Positions 17,186 through 25,502 of a DNA stretch of 44,258 nucleotides are shown here, in pieces (positions within the stretch are counted from its first letter, which is position 1; every line of letters begins with the position of its first letter). This DNA is from Pedosphaera parvula Ellin514. GTDB lineage: Bacteria; Verrucomicrobiota; Verrucomicrobiia; Limisphaerales; Pedosphaeraceae. The stretch is from positions 1 to 44,258 of the forward strand of contig NZ_ABOX02000055.1 of the NCBI RefSeq assembly GCF_000172555.1. Direction: 5' to 3'. Below the pieces are notes generated by a model that saw only the letters and a program-made list of their open reading frames with translations, did not search any database and had not been told where the DNA came from. The position numbers and the translations under genes were made by a program.

Positions 17186-17511
17186 GTAATATGTTACGGG
17201 TTTTTTGCCACAAAATCCAGCTGCCTTGCGTGCAATAAAGCAGAAGTAATGTCCAATAAGGTGCACAAACGAAATTCAATATGCAAGACGCAATTCCAGT
17301 ATATTACCATAGCCAATCTGTGGACTCCTGCTGCCAAACCTTCCTGACCTGCTTTTGTGAAAAACCGCCCACGTTTTCGCTTTCAAGTAGGTGAAGAAGA
17401 GTAGGCGTTGGACTCGAATGGAGGAGCAGGGGGAAACGGAGGGGGGTTTTTCCCTATTGAGTGAATATAAATCAAAAGAAAATTGATGGGTTAGGTTGAA
17501 CACAATTCATT
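17186..17511. other. Intergenic region between divergent tdh and Ser/Gly-rich gene
   Basis: About 340 bp that should hold both promoters. A minus-strand frame at 17276-17503 has no start signal or homology and I do not call it. A G-rich run followed by a T5 and CCC (around 17438-17456) is notable, but I cannot assign it. AT-rich sequence precedes the gene at 17512. Confidence 0.45.
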
Positions 17512-17883
17512 ATGAAAAAAACATTCATTATATTAGCGGCCATGTCCTTAATAACAGTTGGCTACAGTCAAAGCAGCGGGTCGAGCAGTTCCGATCCAAG
17601 CAGCAGCGGGTCGAGTAGTCCCAGTACCAGTAGCAGCAGTAGCAGCGGTGGTACGGGTGCGAGCAGCAGCGACTCGACGGGTTCAAGTTCGAATATCGGA
17701 GGAGCAGGCGGGATAGGCTCCAGTTTGGGCGGAACCAATGCATATGGCACTAACACTTATGGGACGAATGCAGCTGGAGGTACCGGCCCGAGCACCGGAG
17801 GGACAAGCGGGACTGGCACCAGCGGCTCCACAGGCACGAATGCTCCGAGCAGCAGCGGATCGCCCAGTGGAGGGACGCCATAA
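17512..17883 (+). CDS. Secreted Ser/Gly/Thr-rich low-complexity protein
   Basis: This 123-residue protein starts with a clear signal peptide (MKKTFIILAAMSLITVGYSQ). The rest consists almost wholly of Ser, Gly, Thr, Asn and Pro: Ser runs to residue 65, then G-I-G-S-S-L-G-G-T-N, a short repeat 'YGTN-TYGTN', and GTSGTGTSGSTGTNAP. There is no Cys after the signal, no charged cluster and no recognisable domain. It should be exported and unstructured, perhaps a surface or matrix component. It shares the stretch SSGGTGASSS with the Ser-rich region of the convergent gene at 17995-18762. The two are separated by a strong two-way terminator. Function unknown; coding is supported by the signal peptide and the terminator placed after its stop. 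Confidence 0.65.
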   Translation: MKKTFIILAAMSLITVGYSQSSGSSSSDPSSSGSSSPSTSSSSSSGGTGASSSDSTGSSSNIGGAGGIGSSLGGTNAYGTNTYGTNAAGGTGPSTGGTSGTGTSGSTGTNAPSSSGSPSGGTP

Positions 17884-17936
17884 GAAACCGGAATATTGTC
17901 ACAGCCAGGGACAGGCTGCGAAGTTTTAAAAAAAGC

Positions 17937-17970
17937 AATGCGGGTGCAAATGTAAATTTGCACCCGCATT
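17937..17970. terminator. Bidirectional rho-independent terminator
   Basis: A perfect 15-bp inverted repeat (17937-17951 with 17956-17970, loop GTAA). A T-run follows on the plus side (17970-17973), and a run of seven A's sits two bases to the left (17928-17934), giving a U-tract for transcripts from the right. It lies between two convergent stops (17883 and 17995), so it can serve both genes. Confidence 0.92.
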
Positions 17971-17994
17971 TTTGTCGGCGAATAGAAGAGGAAT

Positions 17995-18762
17995 TTATTT
18001 TGGCTGCTGGCTCGATGATGAGCCGGAGGTGTTTGTGGAGCTTGAGGAACCGGTGCCGCCCTGAGCTTCCGGCTTGGTTACCTCAACAGCGACCGCCTGG
18101 GTTTGGACGATGGCAACCTGATCGCCCTGTTTGAGTTGATCAAACTCCTTCACGGCAGGGTCTACCTTCAAATGAATGGAAGTACCTTCAGGACTCTTCA
18201 AGGTGAGGGTTCGATTACTTTGATCAATGGCTTCGACGGTGGCTGTTTTTTCGACTGTCTCCGTCATGACAGCGGCAGGTGCGTTACCGGGAGGTGCAAC
18301 CCGGGCAGTATGGTAAGCGGCAGTTGCGGGTGCTTCTCCGGGCTTAGTCAGCATGATTGCCACGGCGTCCAGAGCCTTGACTTTTACCTGGTCGCCAGTC
18401 TGGAGTTGATCGAAGTTTTTAACCCTTTTGTCCAGTTTAACCGTCTTCGTTTCACCATCCGGGGTCTTCAGTGTGACCTTCCGCTTTTTTTTGTCGATCG
18501 ATTGAATCGTGGCCTGCCATTCAGTCATGTCTGCCATAACAACGCCGGGCTTGCTATCGCTGCTGCTGCTGGCGCTGTCACTGCTGCTGCTGGCGCCTGT
18601 GCCGCCACTGCTGCTCTTATCGGAACTGGAACTGCTCGGACTACTGCTGCTGCTCTTATCACTGCTACTTGAGCTGCTGGGATCCTCCCTTGCGATTGCA
18701 AACTGTGGCACCGCGACAGCGAATCCAAGAACTGCTGCCATGTATAACGCTTTTCTTTTCAT
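17995..18762 (-). CDS. Exported Ser-rich protein with two tandem OB-like domains
   Basis: This 255-residue protein has a signal peptide (MKRKALYMAAVLGFAVAVPQFAIA), a Ser-rich linker (about 28-72, including SSSGGTGASSS), and then two copies of a roughly 60-residue beta domain. Copy 1 has WQATIQSIDKKKRKVTLKTP, VKNFDQLQTGDQVKVKALDAVAI; copy 2 has KTATVEAIDQSNRTLTLKSP, VKEFDQLKQGDQVAIVQTQAVAV. The pattern 'V-x-x-ID-x-x-x-R-x-x-T-L-K-x-P-x-G ... V-K-x-F-D-Q-L-x-x-GDQV' occurs in uncharacterised exported bacterial proteins. It looks like a small OB-like beta barrel. A second Ser-rich tail (GGTGSSSSTNTSGSSSS) ends the protein. Role unknown; periplasmic or surface location inferred. It probably shares an origin, at least in its linker, with the convergent 17512 gene. 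Confidence 0.8.
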   Translation of the reverse strand: MKRKALYMAAVLGFAVAVPQFAIAREDPSSSSSSDKSSSSSPSSSSSDKSSSGGTGASSSSDSASSSSDSKPGVVMADMTEWQATIQSIDKKKRKVTLKTPDGETKTVKLDKRVKNFDQLQTGDQVKVKALDAVAIMLTKPGEAPATAAYHTARVAPPGNAPAAVMTETVEKTATVEAIDQSNRTLTLKSPEGTSIHLKVDPAVKEFDQLKQGDQVAIVQTQAVAVEVTKPEAQGGTGSSSSTNTSGSSSSQQPK

Positions 18763-18780
18763 ACTTTTCCTTTGTTTGTA

Positions 18781-18802
18781 GGCTGAAAATTCATTTTCAG
18801 CC
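18781..18802. promoter_or_regulatory. Hairpin in the leader of the Ser-rich OB-like gene
   Basis: A perfect 9-bp stem (GGCTGAAAA / TTTTCAGCC, loop TTCA) lies 18 bp upstream of the minus-strand start at 18762. It would fold in the mRNA leader and may affect translation or stability; no T-run marks it as a terminator for this gene. Confidence 0.5.
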
Positions 18803-19564
18803 TGGCACCAGGACGCACCGATTCGCGAGGACGGACGGCGCCTGCCAAGGTGTCTTTTTTCTCTCCTTTGTTCTGAACTTGCCAGATTGCTGGTAGTTGG
18901 CGCAAAAAGTTAGGTCACGCATTCAGTCCAGTCAAACGTCGCTGAGCCGTTTTCTTCCAAGCCTCTGAACATCAATACTGATTTACTGCATTTATTAAGG
19001 GACCCGCTTGCAAAGTTTTTTTGCAGGTGATGACGGATACGAAATAGCCTGGAAGATGGTGAGCATCTGCTGTTGCTGCGCGCTTCAGAACCAGTGGCCT
19101 AGTCCATTGGGAGTTCACCCTATATAAGAGATGCTTGCACTTGGTAAAGTCAGGGAGCATGGTTTTAACGCCATTCTAATGCCGGTCCTGGATGGGGCTG
19201 GTTTCGTAATTTGAAATGGATTGGGAGTTTTCCGGTGGGAGTCGCGTTGAAAGAGCACAAGAATCGTGCTTGGAAGATAAATAAAAGTGTGAAAACCAGC
19301 GCAAAGCAGATTAGAAATTACGGCTCGCAATATGGTCTGGCGATTTGGGAGGTGTCCATTGAAGTTGAAGCGGGTAAATTTGTAGCCTGTAATATGATTC
19401 ACCCGGCTGAACCAGCGCCAACTGCCATTCTCGAGTATTATCAATGGAATGGAAATAATTTTAAGCCTTTACCCACTGCCATGAATCAACCGCGAGCCAG
19501 TTGAACAGGTGATTTCCGGGCGGGTGATTGGAACGAAGGCATATCCGGGCGAAAAATGAAGCAG
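18803..19564. other. Long intergenic region, mostly without recognisable features
   Basis: About 760 bp between the Ser-rich gene and the histidine kinase stop. It contains a short TGCAAA/TTTGCA inverted repeat (19009-19025) and one doubtful plus-strand ORF listed separately (19211-19504). No tRNA or transposase remains were seen. Confidence 0.45.
19211..19504 (+). CDS. Doubtful small ORF, hypothetical protein
   Basis: A 97-residue frame with a plausible amino-acid mix (for example YGLAIWEVSIEVEAGKFVAC and ILEYYQWNGNNFKPLP) but no family I recognise, no signal peptide and no clear ribosome site. An antisense frame of similar length covers the same bases (19115-19444). I keep it only as a low-confidence candidate because the region is otherwise empty. 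Confidence 0.25.
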   Translation: MKWIGSFPVGVALKEHKNRAWKINKSVKTSAKQIRNYGSQYGLAIWEVSIEVEAGKFVACNMIHPAEPAPTAILEYYQWNGNNFKPLPTAMNQPRAS

Positions 19565-21889
19565 TTACTTACTGGCTGGCAACTCGATCCAGAGGGTGGT
19601 TCCCTGCTGGGAGCGGGATGCCACTCCCACGATCCCGTTCATGCGTTCCATTGCCTTTTTAACGATGGCCAGGCCGATGCCTGTGCCGGGGATTTCCTTG
19701 CCGTGCAGGCGATTGAAAATCCCAAATATTTTGTCATGGAATTCGGGTTCTATGCCGATGCCGTTATCCTGAAAATTAATGCGCACATGGTCATTCACAA
19801 ACTCGGTCCAGATATGAATTGCGGGTTGCACTCCAGGAGCCACAAATTTCAGGGCATTGGCAATTATCTGAATGGAAACCTTTGTGAGGAGATCCTGATT
19901 CCCCAGAACACGACCCATGGGGCGTGAGAGGGTTATGCGGGCGTTGTTCGCAGACACCTGTGACTTCAACCAGGCTGTTGCAGCACTAATGCAAGGTTCC
20001 ACGTCCAAAGGTGAGCAGTGAACATCCATGTAAGCCAGTTCCCCATATTCCAGAAAATCAGAAATCAAGGCATCCATTCGTTTCGTCGCCCTCACAACCT
20101 CATTGGCCAGTTCGCGACCTTTTTCATCAAACAGCCGTGCATAATCTTCGACCAGCGTAGTGGTAAAGCCGTCAATTGCCCGGAGAGGGGCCTTAAAGTC
20201 ATGAGCAACGGAATAAAGACAATTCTCCATGGTATGCAGGGTTTGTTTTAGTTCCACAGTTCTATCTTCGACCCGTTCTTCCAATTCATGCGTGTAGCAC
20301 TCCAGGTTCTCCTTCGCTTTTAGCAATATTGCTTCAGTCTCTTTCCGTTCGGAGATATCCTCAACCGTCGCGACGTAGCCTACGACTTCATGGGCAGGAG
20401 AAAGAATGCAACTGGAGAGCACGCGCACCCAGTGGATCCGGCCATCGCGTCCAAGCAGTCTGTGTTCATGACACCATTTTTCCCTTTTTTTCAATGCCTC
20501 CTTCCAGCCAATCATGACCTCCTCCAAATCCGGTGGGTAGATTGCCCTGGTCCAGCCATGGCCGAAACTTTCCATGGGTTTCAGACCGGTAAGGTTTTCC
20601 CACACTGGGTTTACATAAACGGCCCGGCCTTCGGCATCCATGTGGAAAATGGCCATTGGAGAAGATTCCGCCAGGACGCGAAAGCGTTCTTCACTTTCCT
20701 CCAAGGCATCCATGGCAGCCTTGCTGCTCGTAATGTCTCTGAAAAACCATACTCTGCCATAATACTGACCGCCGTTGCCGTGCACGGGTAAGCCATAATG
20801 CTCCAAGGTTCTGCCATCCTTAAGGCAGATCTCATCGTGCACCCTCATATCGGGGTCTTTGTATGCCTGCGCCACCCGTTGACTGAAAGCTTCGGGGTCG
20901 CGTATGCAACTAACGGCCCATTCCAGAGCCACGTGATTGGAGCGTGAGTCAATAATGTAGTTTGGGAATTTCCAAATTTCCCGAAAGCGATGATTGAAGT
21001 AGAGAATCTTTTGTTCGGTCGAGATCAGAATGCCATCGGGAGAGGTTTCACTGAGTGCTTCGAGCAGAGCGCGTTGATACTGAACTTGTTCTTCAAATCG
21101 TTTATGTTCCGTTATGTCCCGGATGATCAGGGAGAACCCTTTCATTTCTCCTTGATCACTTTTCAACAGGGTAATGACCATCTCGGCCAGAAACCGGGAG
21201 CCGTCCTTCCGCTTGAGCCAAACTTCGGTCTGGGTTCGTCCTTTCTCCCTGGCAAAACTGAGTTCCTGCGCGGGCTTGTTCCACCGGATGTCTTCATCGC
21301 TAAAAAAGCAGGAATAATTGCTTTTCCAAACCTCAGAGGTTTTGTGGTTTAGAATGCGTTCGGCACCGATGTTCCAACTGGAGATGCGGCCGTCCTGATC
21401 GAGGAGGATCATGGCACATTCCTGGATGTGCGTTACCATTAAGCGAAAAAGTTCCTCCTGCTCTTGAAGACTGGTGTCCAGTCGCTTGCATCGGGTATGA
21501 TCGCTGATGATTTCCAGCACCGAATCGACCGTTCCGGAGGGCGAGAATTCGGGTATAAGCCGGTTGTGGAACGAATGCGTTTGGGAGTGGGATTCAAGTT
21601 GAAAATCGAAATGCGACTGGCGATGGTCCGCGAAGACATCCTTCAGGTGTGTCTCCCATAAAGTGAGTAGTTCATGAGGCAACCCCATTTCGGCAACGGT
21701 TTTTCCCAAGGAAGAACTTAAAGGGATTCCAAGCAAAGTCTCGATGGCGGGATTAACGTAGAGATGGCGGAACTCCGGATCCAGACGAGCAATGACATCC
21801 GGTGAATGTTCAAGGAGGCTGCGGAACGCGCTTTCGTTCGGGAGATCGTGTTCGCCGACCAATCTACCGTTATATTGTTCCTTTTCCAT
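19565..21889 (-). CDS. Cytoplasmic multi-PAS sensor histidine kinase
   Basis: This 774-residue kinase has four PAS domains in series: about 15-130 (FRSLLEHSPDVIARLDPEFR), 140-265 (ILLDQDGRISSWNIGAERIL), 275-390 (LLEALSETSPDGILI) and 400-520 (FRVLAESSPMAIFHMDAEGR), several followed by PAC motifs such as IRDITEHK and VEDISERK. A coiled coil (about 525-550) leads to a HisKA region with His563 in SVAHDFKAPLRAIDGF. The ATPase domain has the N-box (IIANALKF), G1 (DNGIGI), F-box (FGIFNRL) and G2 (GTGIGLAI). There is no membrane helix or receiver domain, and no response regulator beside it, so it is an orphan soluble kinase. The start is ATG 21889, since GGAGGGGA (21891-21898) lies immediately upstream. 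The signal sensed is unknown; PAS domains may bind heme, flavin or small ligands. Confidence 0.92.
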   Translation of the reverse strand: MEKEQYNGRLVGEHDLPNESAFRSLLEHSPDVIARLDPEFRHLYVNPAIETLLGIPLSSSLGKTVAEMGLPHELLTLWETHLKDVFADHRQSHFDFQLESHSQTHSFHNRLIPEFSPSGTVDSVLEIISDHTRCKRLDTSLQEQEELFRLMVTHIQECAMILLDQDGRISSWNIGAERILNHKTSEVWKSNYSCFFSDEDIRWNKPAQELSFAREKGRTQTEVWLKRKDGSRFLAEMVITLLKSDQGEMKGFSLIIRDITEHKRFEEQVQYQRALLEALSETSPDGILISTEQKILYFNHRFREIWKFPNYIIDSRSNHVALEWAVSCIRDPEAFSQRVAQAYKDPDMRVHDEICLKDGRTLEHYGLPVHGNGGQYYGRVWFFRDITSSKAAMDALEESEERFRVLAESSPMAIFHMDAEGRAVYVNPVWENLTGLKPMESFGHGWTRAIYPPDLEEVMIGWKEALKKREKWCHEHRLLGRDGRIHWVRVLSSCILSPAHEVVGYVATVEDISERKETEAILLKAKENLECYTHELEERVEDRTVELKQTLHTMENCLYSVAHDFKAPLRAIDGFTTTLVEDYARLFDEKGRELANEVVRATKRMDALISDFLEYGELAYMDVHCSPLDVEPCISAATAWLKSQVSANNARITLSRPMGRVLGNQDLLTKVSIQIIANALKFVAPGVQPAIHIWTEFVNDHVRINFQDNGIGIEPEFHDKIFGIFNRLHGKEIPGTGIGLAIVKKAMERMNGIVGVASRSQQGTTLWIELPASK

Positions 21890-21890
21890 A

Positions 21891-21898
21891 TCCCCTCC
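21891..21898 (-). promoter_or_regulatory. Strong Shine-Dalgarno of the PAS histidine kinase
   Basis: GGAGGGGA on the minus strand next to ATG 21889. It selects this start over the TTG at 21901. Confidence 0.7.
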
Positions 21899-22243
21899 CA
21901 ATGGGGGTGATTCCCCATAAGTACACTAATAGCTTTTATAATTTAAATCTGTAGAAAGATTAATATACTTAATGCTGAGGAAAAGTCATCCGGGATTTGG
22001 GAATCGAAGGCGGAGTTTTAAGAGAATCAAGCGTGTGCGCCGTCAGATTTCGATTAATTTTGCAAGATCACTGTAGTTTTGGCGCGTCCCATCATCATTC
22101 CAAGGAAGTGGGAAATTCGTACACGCTGGCCGGGTTAAATAGCCGGGCAGAATTGCCGATAGAGCTTCATTTCGCGGAGCCGCTCGCCAATGATTTTGGC
22201 GGGCGGCACGAGAGTGGCTCACGAGCACCCAAACCGCAGTCTA
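21899..22243. other. Intergenic region upstream of the histidine kinase
   Basis: About 345 bp. The part nearest the kinase (about 21920-21975) is AT-rich and is the likely promoter zone for it, though I cannot fix -35/-10 boxes. A GCCAA/TTGGC hairpin (22186-22200) lies just downstream of the next gene's stop on the minus strand and may aid its termination. Confidence 0.4.
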
Positions 22244-25219
22244 CTATTTTACTTCAAACGTTCCGCTGGAGCTGAGCGGCAGGAACACCCCGGCACCGAT
22301 GTGTTGAAGTTCGATAGTGCCGTATTGCGGCGCATTTAAGTAACCGGCAGTTCCCACCGTGGTAGTGGGCACCGAGGTAGGGGAAGAACGGTAAACTCGA
22401 TCGTAAGTACCTCCGAACAGCCGGGTGCCGTCGCGGGAAGAAGCAACCGTGGTCCAGATCTTGGCATCCCGGGCCGTCCAGGTAACACCCGCATCGCCGG
22501 AAATGTAAATGGAACCGCCACTGACGGCTGCAAGGAGGCGATTGCCGTCTCCCGAGGAAGCGACTGCCTGCCAGTATTGCGTGGTCGATTGCGCCGTCCA
22601 GTTTGTTCCGCCATTGCTGGAGGTGTAAATTTGTCCATTGACCACCGTTGCCACCAGTTTCATACCATCGGTGGAGGAAGCCACTGCCGACCAGTTTCGA
22701 GCAGCATCCCGTTGTGTCCAGGTCGCTCCCGAGTCGGTCGACGCCCAGATGTTGCCACTAGAGAAGACGGCGCAGACGCGTGTTCCATCTGCCGAACAGG
22801 TGATCGCCCTAATATTGCCGCTGCTCAATGACGTTGGCGCCCATGAGGCTCCCGAATCGGTGGAGCGATAAAGGCTGGTTGAATAACTGCCTGAATTACC
22901 AGCATAGAGGCGTGTCCCATCGTCGGATGAACAGACACAAGTGAAGTTATCGTCGCTCGATCCGTAATATTTCTGGTTCCACGAAACCCCTGAGTCGGCT
23001 GAGGTAAAGACGCCACCTTGGTTGCCGCCGAATCCGCCGTTCCCCTGCGCCACGGCGGCCAGATGTGTGCCGTCGGCAGAACTGGCCACTGCCAGGAATG
23101 TCGCGGATTGTGAGTTGGCATGAATCCAGTTATTACCACCGTCCGTTGACGTGAAGAGTTGATTTTGACTGACGCCGACGAGACGCGTTCCGTCGGCGGA
23201 GCAAGCAATCGATTGCCAACCACCGGAATTGACAGAAGGAATCCAGACCACGCCGAACTGTCCGCCAATCTGGCTGGCAAGGATGGACTGTCCTGTATAT
23301 TGAGCCAGCTTCCAACCAGCGCTACCGGTGCCAGCGACGCGGACGATTTCTCCGACGTTTGGCGCTGTCGGCAACGTCACCACCACCTGTGCACTATTAT
23401 TTGTTAATAAATAACCGTTGTTGCCGACGGCGGTTTGTGAGATTCCCGAAACCACGTTCCATTTAATCACCCATGGCACGTTCGTCAGGCCGGCGCCATT
23501 TCCGACAAAGTTCGTGGCGCCAACGGTGCCGTTAAAGTTCGCATTGGCATTCAGGCGTGGAATGTTTGCCGAAAGAATGGAATCGTTGGCGATTCCGCTG
23601 CTGATGTTTGCGGCATTGAGATCCGTCAGGCCGGCACCGTTGCCACTGATGGTGCCGCTCACCGATCCTGCCACGGTGCCGGTGAGAGAACCAGAACCGC
23701 TGAAGTTGCCGGTGAATGAACCATTGCCGGAGGAGGCATTTACGTTCGTGAGTCCCGAAGCGTTACCATTGAATGCTCCAGTGAAAGAACCATTGCCGGA
23801 AGAAGCATTGACGTTCGTCACACCCGAGCCATCGCCCGTAAGAAATGCCGCGCCGACGCGAGCGGCCTGAATAAAGCCGGGGGTGTTCACGGCGGGCAAT
23901 TGAAACAAGAGCACAACTTCTCCATCACCATCCGGGTTTGCGGTCCCGCCAAATCCCGCCGGAGATACATAAAAGGAATCATTAGTGTTTCCGGGGATAA
24001 AGCTATTGCCGGCGATGATTGCATCTCCGTACGAGCCGCCACCGCCACCGCCGCTGTTGCTGAAATTTTGATAGCCGCCACCGCCACCACCGCCGTAGCC
24101 GCCACCGCCACCACCGCCGAAATTTGAGCCCGCACCAGCACTACCACCCGCCTGGTTAAGAGATGCTATCCCCGTGGTCGTGGCATTGGCCGCATAGTTC
24201 TGTCCGGCGTTCGGAGCACCACTGCCACCATTGCCGTCATAACCACTCGTCGTTCCGTTACCTGTCGGGGTCGGCGAATTCCCGCCCGGCGCGCCGCCAC
24301 CATCGTAATCGGCACCGCCACCACCCGCGCCAGCCAATGCTTTCAAGACATAGGAGCTACCGGTGAAATAAAATACGGAACTGCCCTGGCCGCCAATTCC
24401 ACCTGCACCGGCGCTAAATGCTCCAGCTGCATTACCGGATCCAGCACCGCCGCCCGCGCTTCCTCGCTGGCCGACGACCACGGTAAAGACTTGTCCGGGT
24501 GTGACTGCCAGCGTCTTCTGGACATAACCGCCGCCGCCGCCATTCGGCGAGTGGACCGCCCGTCCGCCGCCCGCGCCCCAGAGCTTCGCCACCATTTGCG
24601 AAACTCCCGCCGGCACTGTCACCGTGTAAACACCGGCGGCCGTCCAGCGATTCGTAACGCAAGTCGTATAACCTTTCACGGCGAGGATGTTTGTCGATAA
24701 CGCGGCATCTGGAATGGTGCCGGTCACTTGCGCGCCATTGAGGTTGGTCAATCCGCTTCCGTTGCCGGTCAACAACCCAAGAATGTTGGTGGCCTGCACC
24801 GAGGCGGCGGAGGCTGCCGTCGCAGCTGTCCCAGCAGTTGGTGCAAAAATGGCATAGGGCGTCGGGGTGATGGGTTGGAGCGGGGAGAGAGCGGTGAAGC
24901 CGGTACCGCCATTCGTCTGCACGGCTATTGCGAGCCAATAATTGCTGCCGTTGAAAACGCCTGCGCCGAAATCGAGCGTCGCGGTGAACAGGCCGTTACT
25001 GACGGCAGCGGCGCTGTTGGTAAGTGGCCCGGCAATGGCGTTGCCGTTGATGCTTGAGTCAAACAAAGTAAACACCAGATCAAAACTGCCATTGGCGGGA
25101 ACGCCGTTATTTTGCAAATGGCCTTGATAGCTAAACGCGGTTCCTTGGGCCGAGGTTGACAGAGGGGTGAAGTAAAGTTGGCAGAGGGCAAGACAGGAGA
25201 CGAGATGTTTTAATTTCAT
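22244..25219 (-). CDS. Giant secreted protein: shared N-module, Gly-rich domain, BNR-like repeats
   Basis: This 991-residue exported protein has a signal peptide (residues about 1-25, ending STSAQ), then an N-terminal module also found in the gene at 25503-28319 (FSYQGHLQNNGVPANGSFDL to PTPYAIFAP, about 28-130). The next part is a glycine-rich domain (about 190-455) introduced by AAGVYTVTVPAGVSQMVAKL and rich in GGGGG runs. Low-complexity 'GNGSGLTNVNASSGNGSFTG' modules follow (about 455-600). The last 350 residues hold about seven BNR/sialidase-like repeats of the form 'A-x-S-x-DGTRL-x-x-x-x-x-x-x-x-IY-x-S-x-D-x-G-x-x-W'. The start is the ATG at 25219, because the upstream DNA matches the other gene base for base except for a one-base indel that breaks any longer frame. 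Probably a surface or matrix protein; not an enzyme as far as I can see. Confidence 0.85.
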   Translation of the reverse strand: MKLKHLVSCLALCQLYFTPLSTSAQGTAFSYQGHLQNNGVPANGSFDLVFTLFDSSINGNAIAGPLTNSAAAVSNGLFTATLDFGAGVFNGSNYWLAIAVQTNGGTGFTALSPLQPITPTPYAIFAPTAGTAATAASAASVQATNILGLLTGNGSGLTNLNGAQVTGTIPDAALSTNILAVKGYTTCVTNRWTAAGVYTVTVPAGVSQMVAKLWGAGGGRAVHSPNGGGGGYVQKTLAVTPGQVFTVVVGQRGSAGGGAGSGNAAGAFSAGAGGIGGQGSSVFYFTGSSYVLKALAGAGGGGADYDGGGAPGGNSPTPTGNGTTSGYDGNGGSGAPNAGQNYAANATTTGIASLNQAGGSAGAGSNFGGGGGGGYGGGGGGGYQNFSNSGGGGGGSYGDAIIAGNSFIPGNTNDSFYVSPAGFGGTANPDGDGEVVLLFQLPAVNTPGFIQAARVGAAFLTGDGSGVTNVNASSGNGSFTGAFNGNASGLTNVNASSGNGSFTGNFSGSGSLTGTVAGSVSGTISGNGAGLTDLNAANISSGIANDSILSANIPRLNANANFNGTVGATNFVGNGAGLTNVPWVIKWNVVSGISQTAVGNNGYLLTNNSAQVVVTLPTAPNVGEIVRVAGTGSAGWKLAQYTGQSILASQIGGQFGVVWIPSVNSGGWQSIACSADGTRLVGVSQNQLFTSTDGGNNWIHANSQSATFLAVASSADGTHLAAVAQGNGGFGGNQGGVFTSADSGVSWNQKYYGSSDDNFTCVCSSDDGTRLYAGNSGSYSTSLYRSTDSGASWAPTSLSSGNIRAITCSADGTRVCAVFSSGNIWASTDSGATWTQRDAARNWSAVASSTDGMKLVATVVNGQIYTSSNGGTNWTAQSTTQYWQAVASSGDGNRLLAAVSGGSIYISGDAGVTWTARDAKIWTTVASSRDGTRLFGGTYDRVYRSSPTSVPTTTVGTAGYLNAPQYGTIELQHIGAGVFLPLSSSGTFEVK

Positions 25220-25310
25220 GGTTGAGTCTGATTCGGCCGGTACGTCTTTTGAGTTCGATTCAAACGTCGAATCAGCGGCTGTTCTTGGCCATGGAAGAGC
25301 CAGCACCCGC
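25220..25310 (-). promoter_or_regulatory. Conserved upstream block, copy 1
   Basis: About 91 bp directly before the start at 25219 is nearly identical to 28320-28409 before the paralogous gene. It contains a conserved GATTC-N7-GAATC inverted repeat (25257-25273). A one-base indel and several substitutions separate the copies, showing it is non-coding and likely holds promoter or leader signals common to both genes. Confidence 0.65.
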
Positions 25311-25448
25311 GATTTGTGTAAGGAAAAGAGCGATGCGGGTCAAGGAGGAACACTTTTACTAGGTAAAGGGTATACAGCGACTCAGAGTGGCTTGAACGTT
25401 TGACGGCCTGTGGTGGTGCAGGGTTACCATCGTAAGTTGTTTGAAGAT

Positions 25449-25477
25449 GGAAGGTTCCTTGAGAATAGGAACCTTCC
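25449..25477 (-). terminator. Hairpin downstream of the VCBS-repeat gene
   Basis: A perfect 11-bp stem (25449-25459 with 25467-25477, 7-base loop) lies 25 bp past the stop at 25503 of the minus-strand gene. The following bases hold only a weak T-rich stretch, so it is a probable but not canonical terminator. Confidence 0.55.
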
Positions 25478-25502
25478 CGTATGTGAAGATGTTAATGTCG
25501 TA

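Noticed and set aside
17276-17503. 75-codon minus-strand ORF upstream of tdh
   Set aside because: No homology, no ribosome site, and lies in the likely double promoter region.
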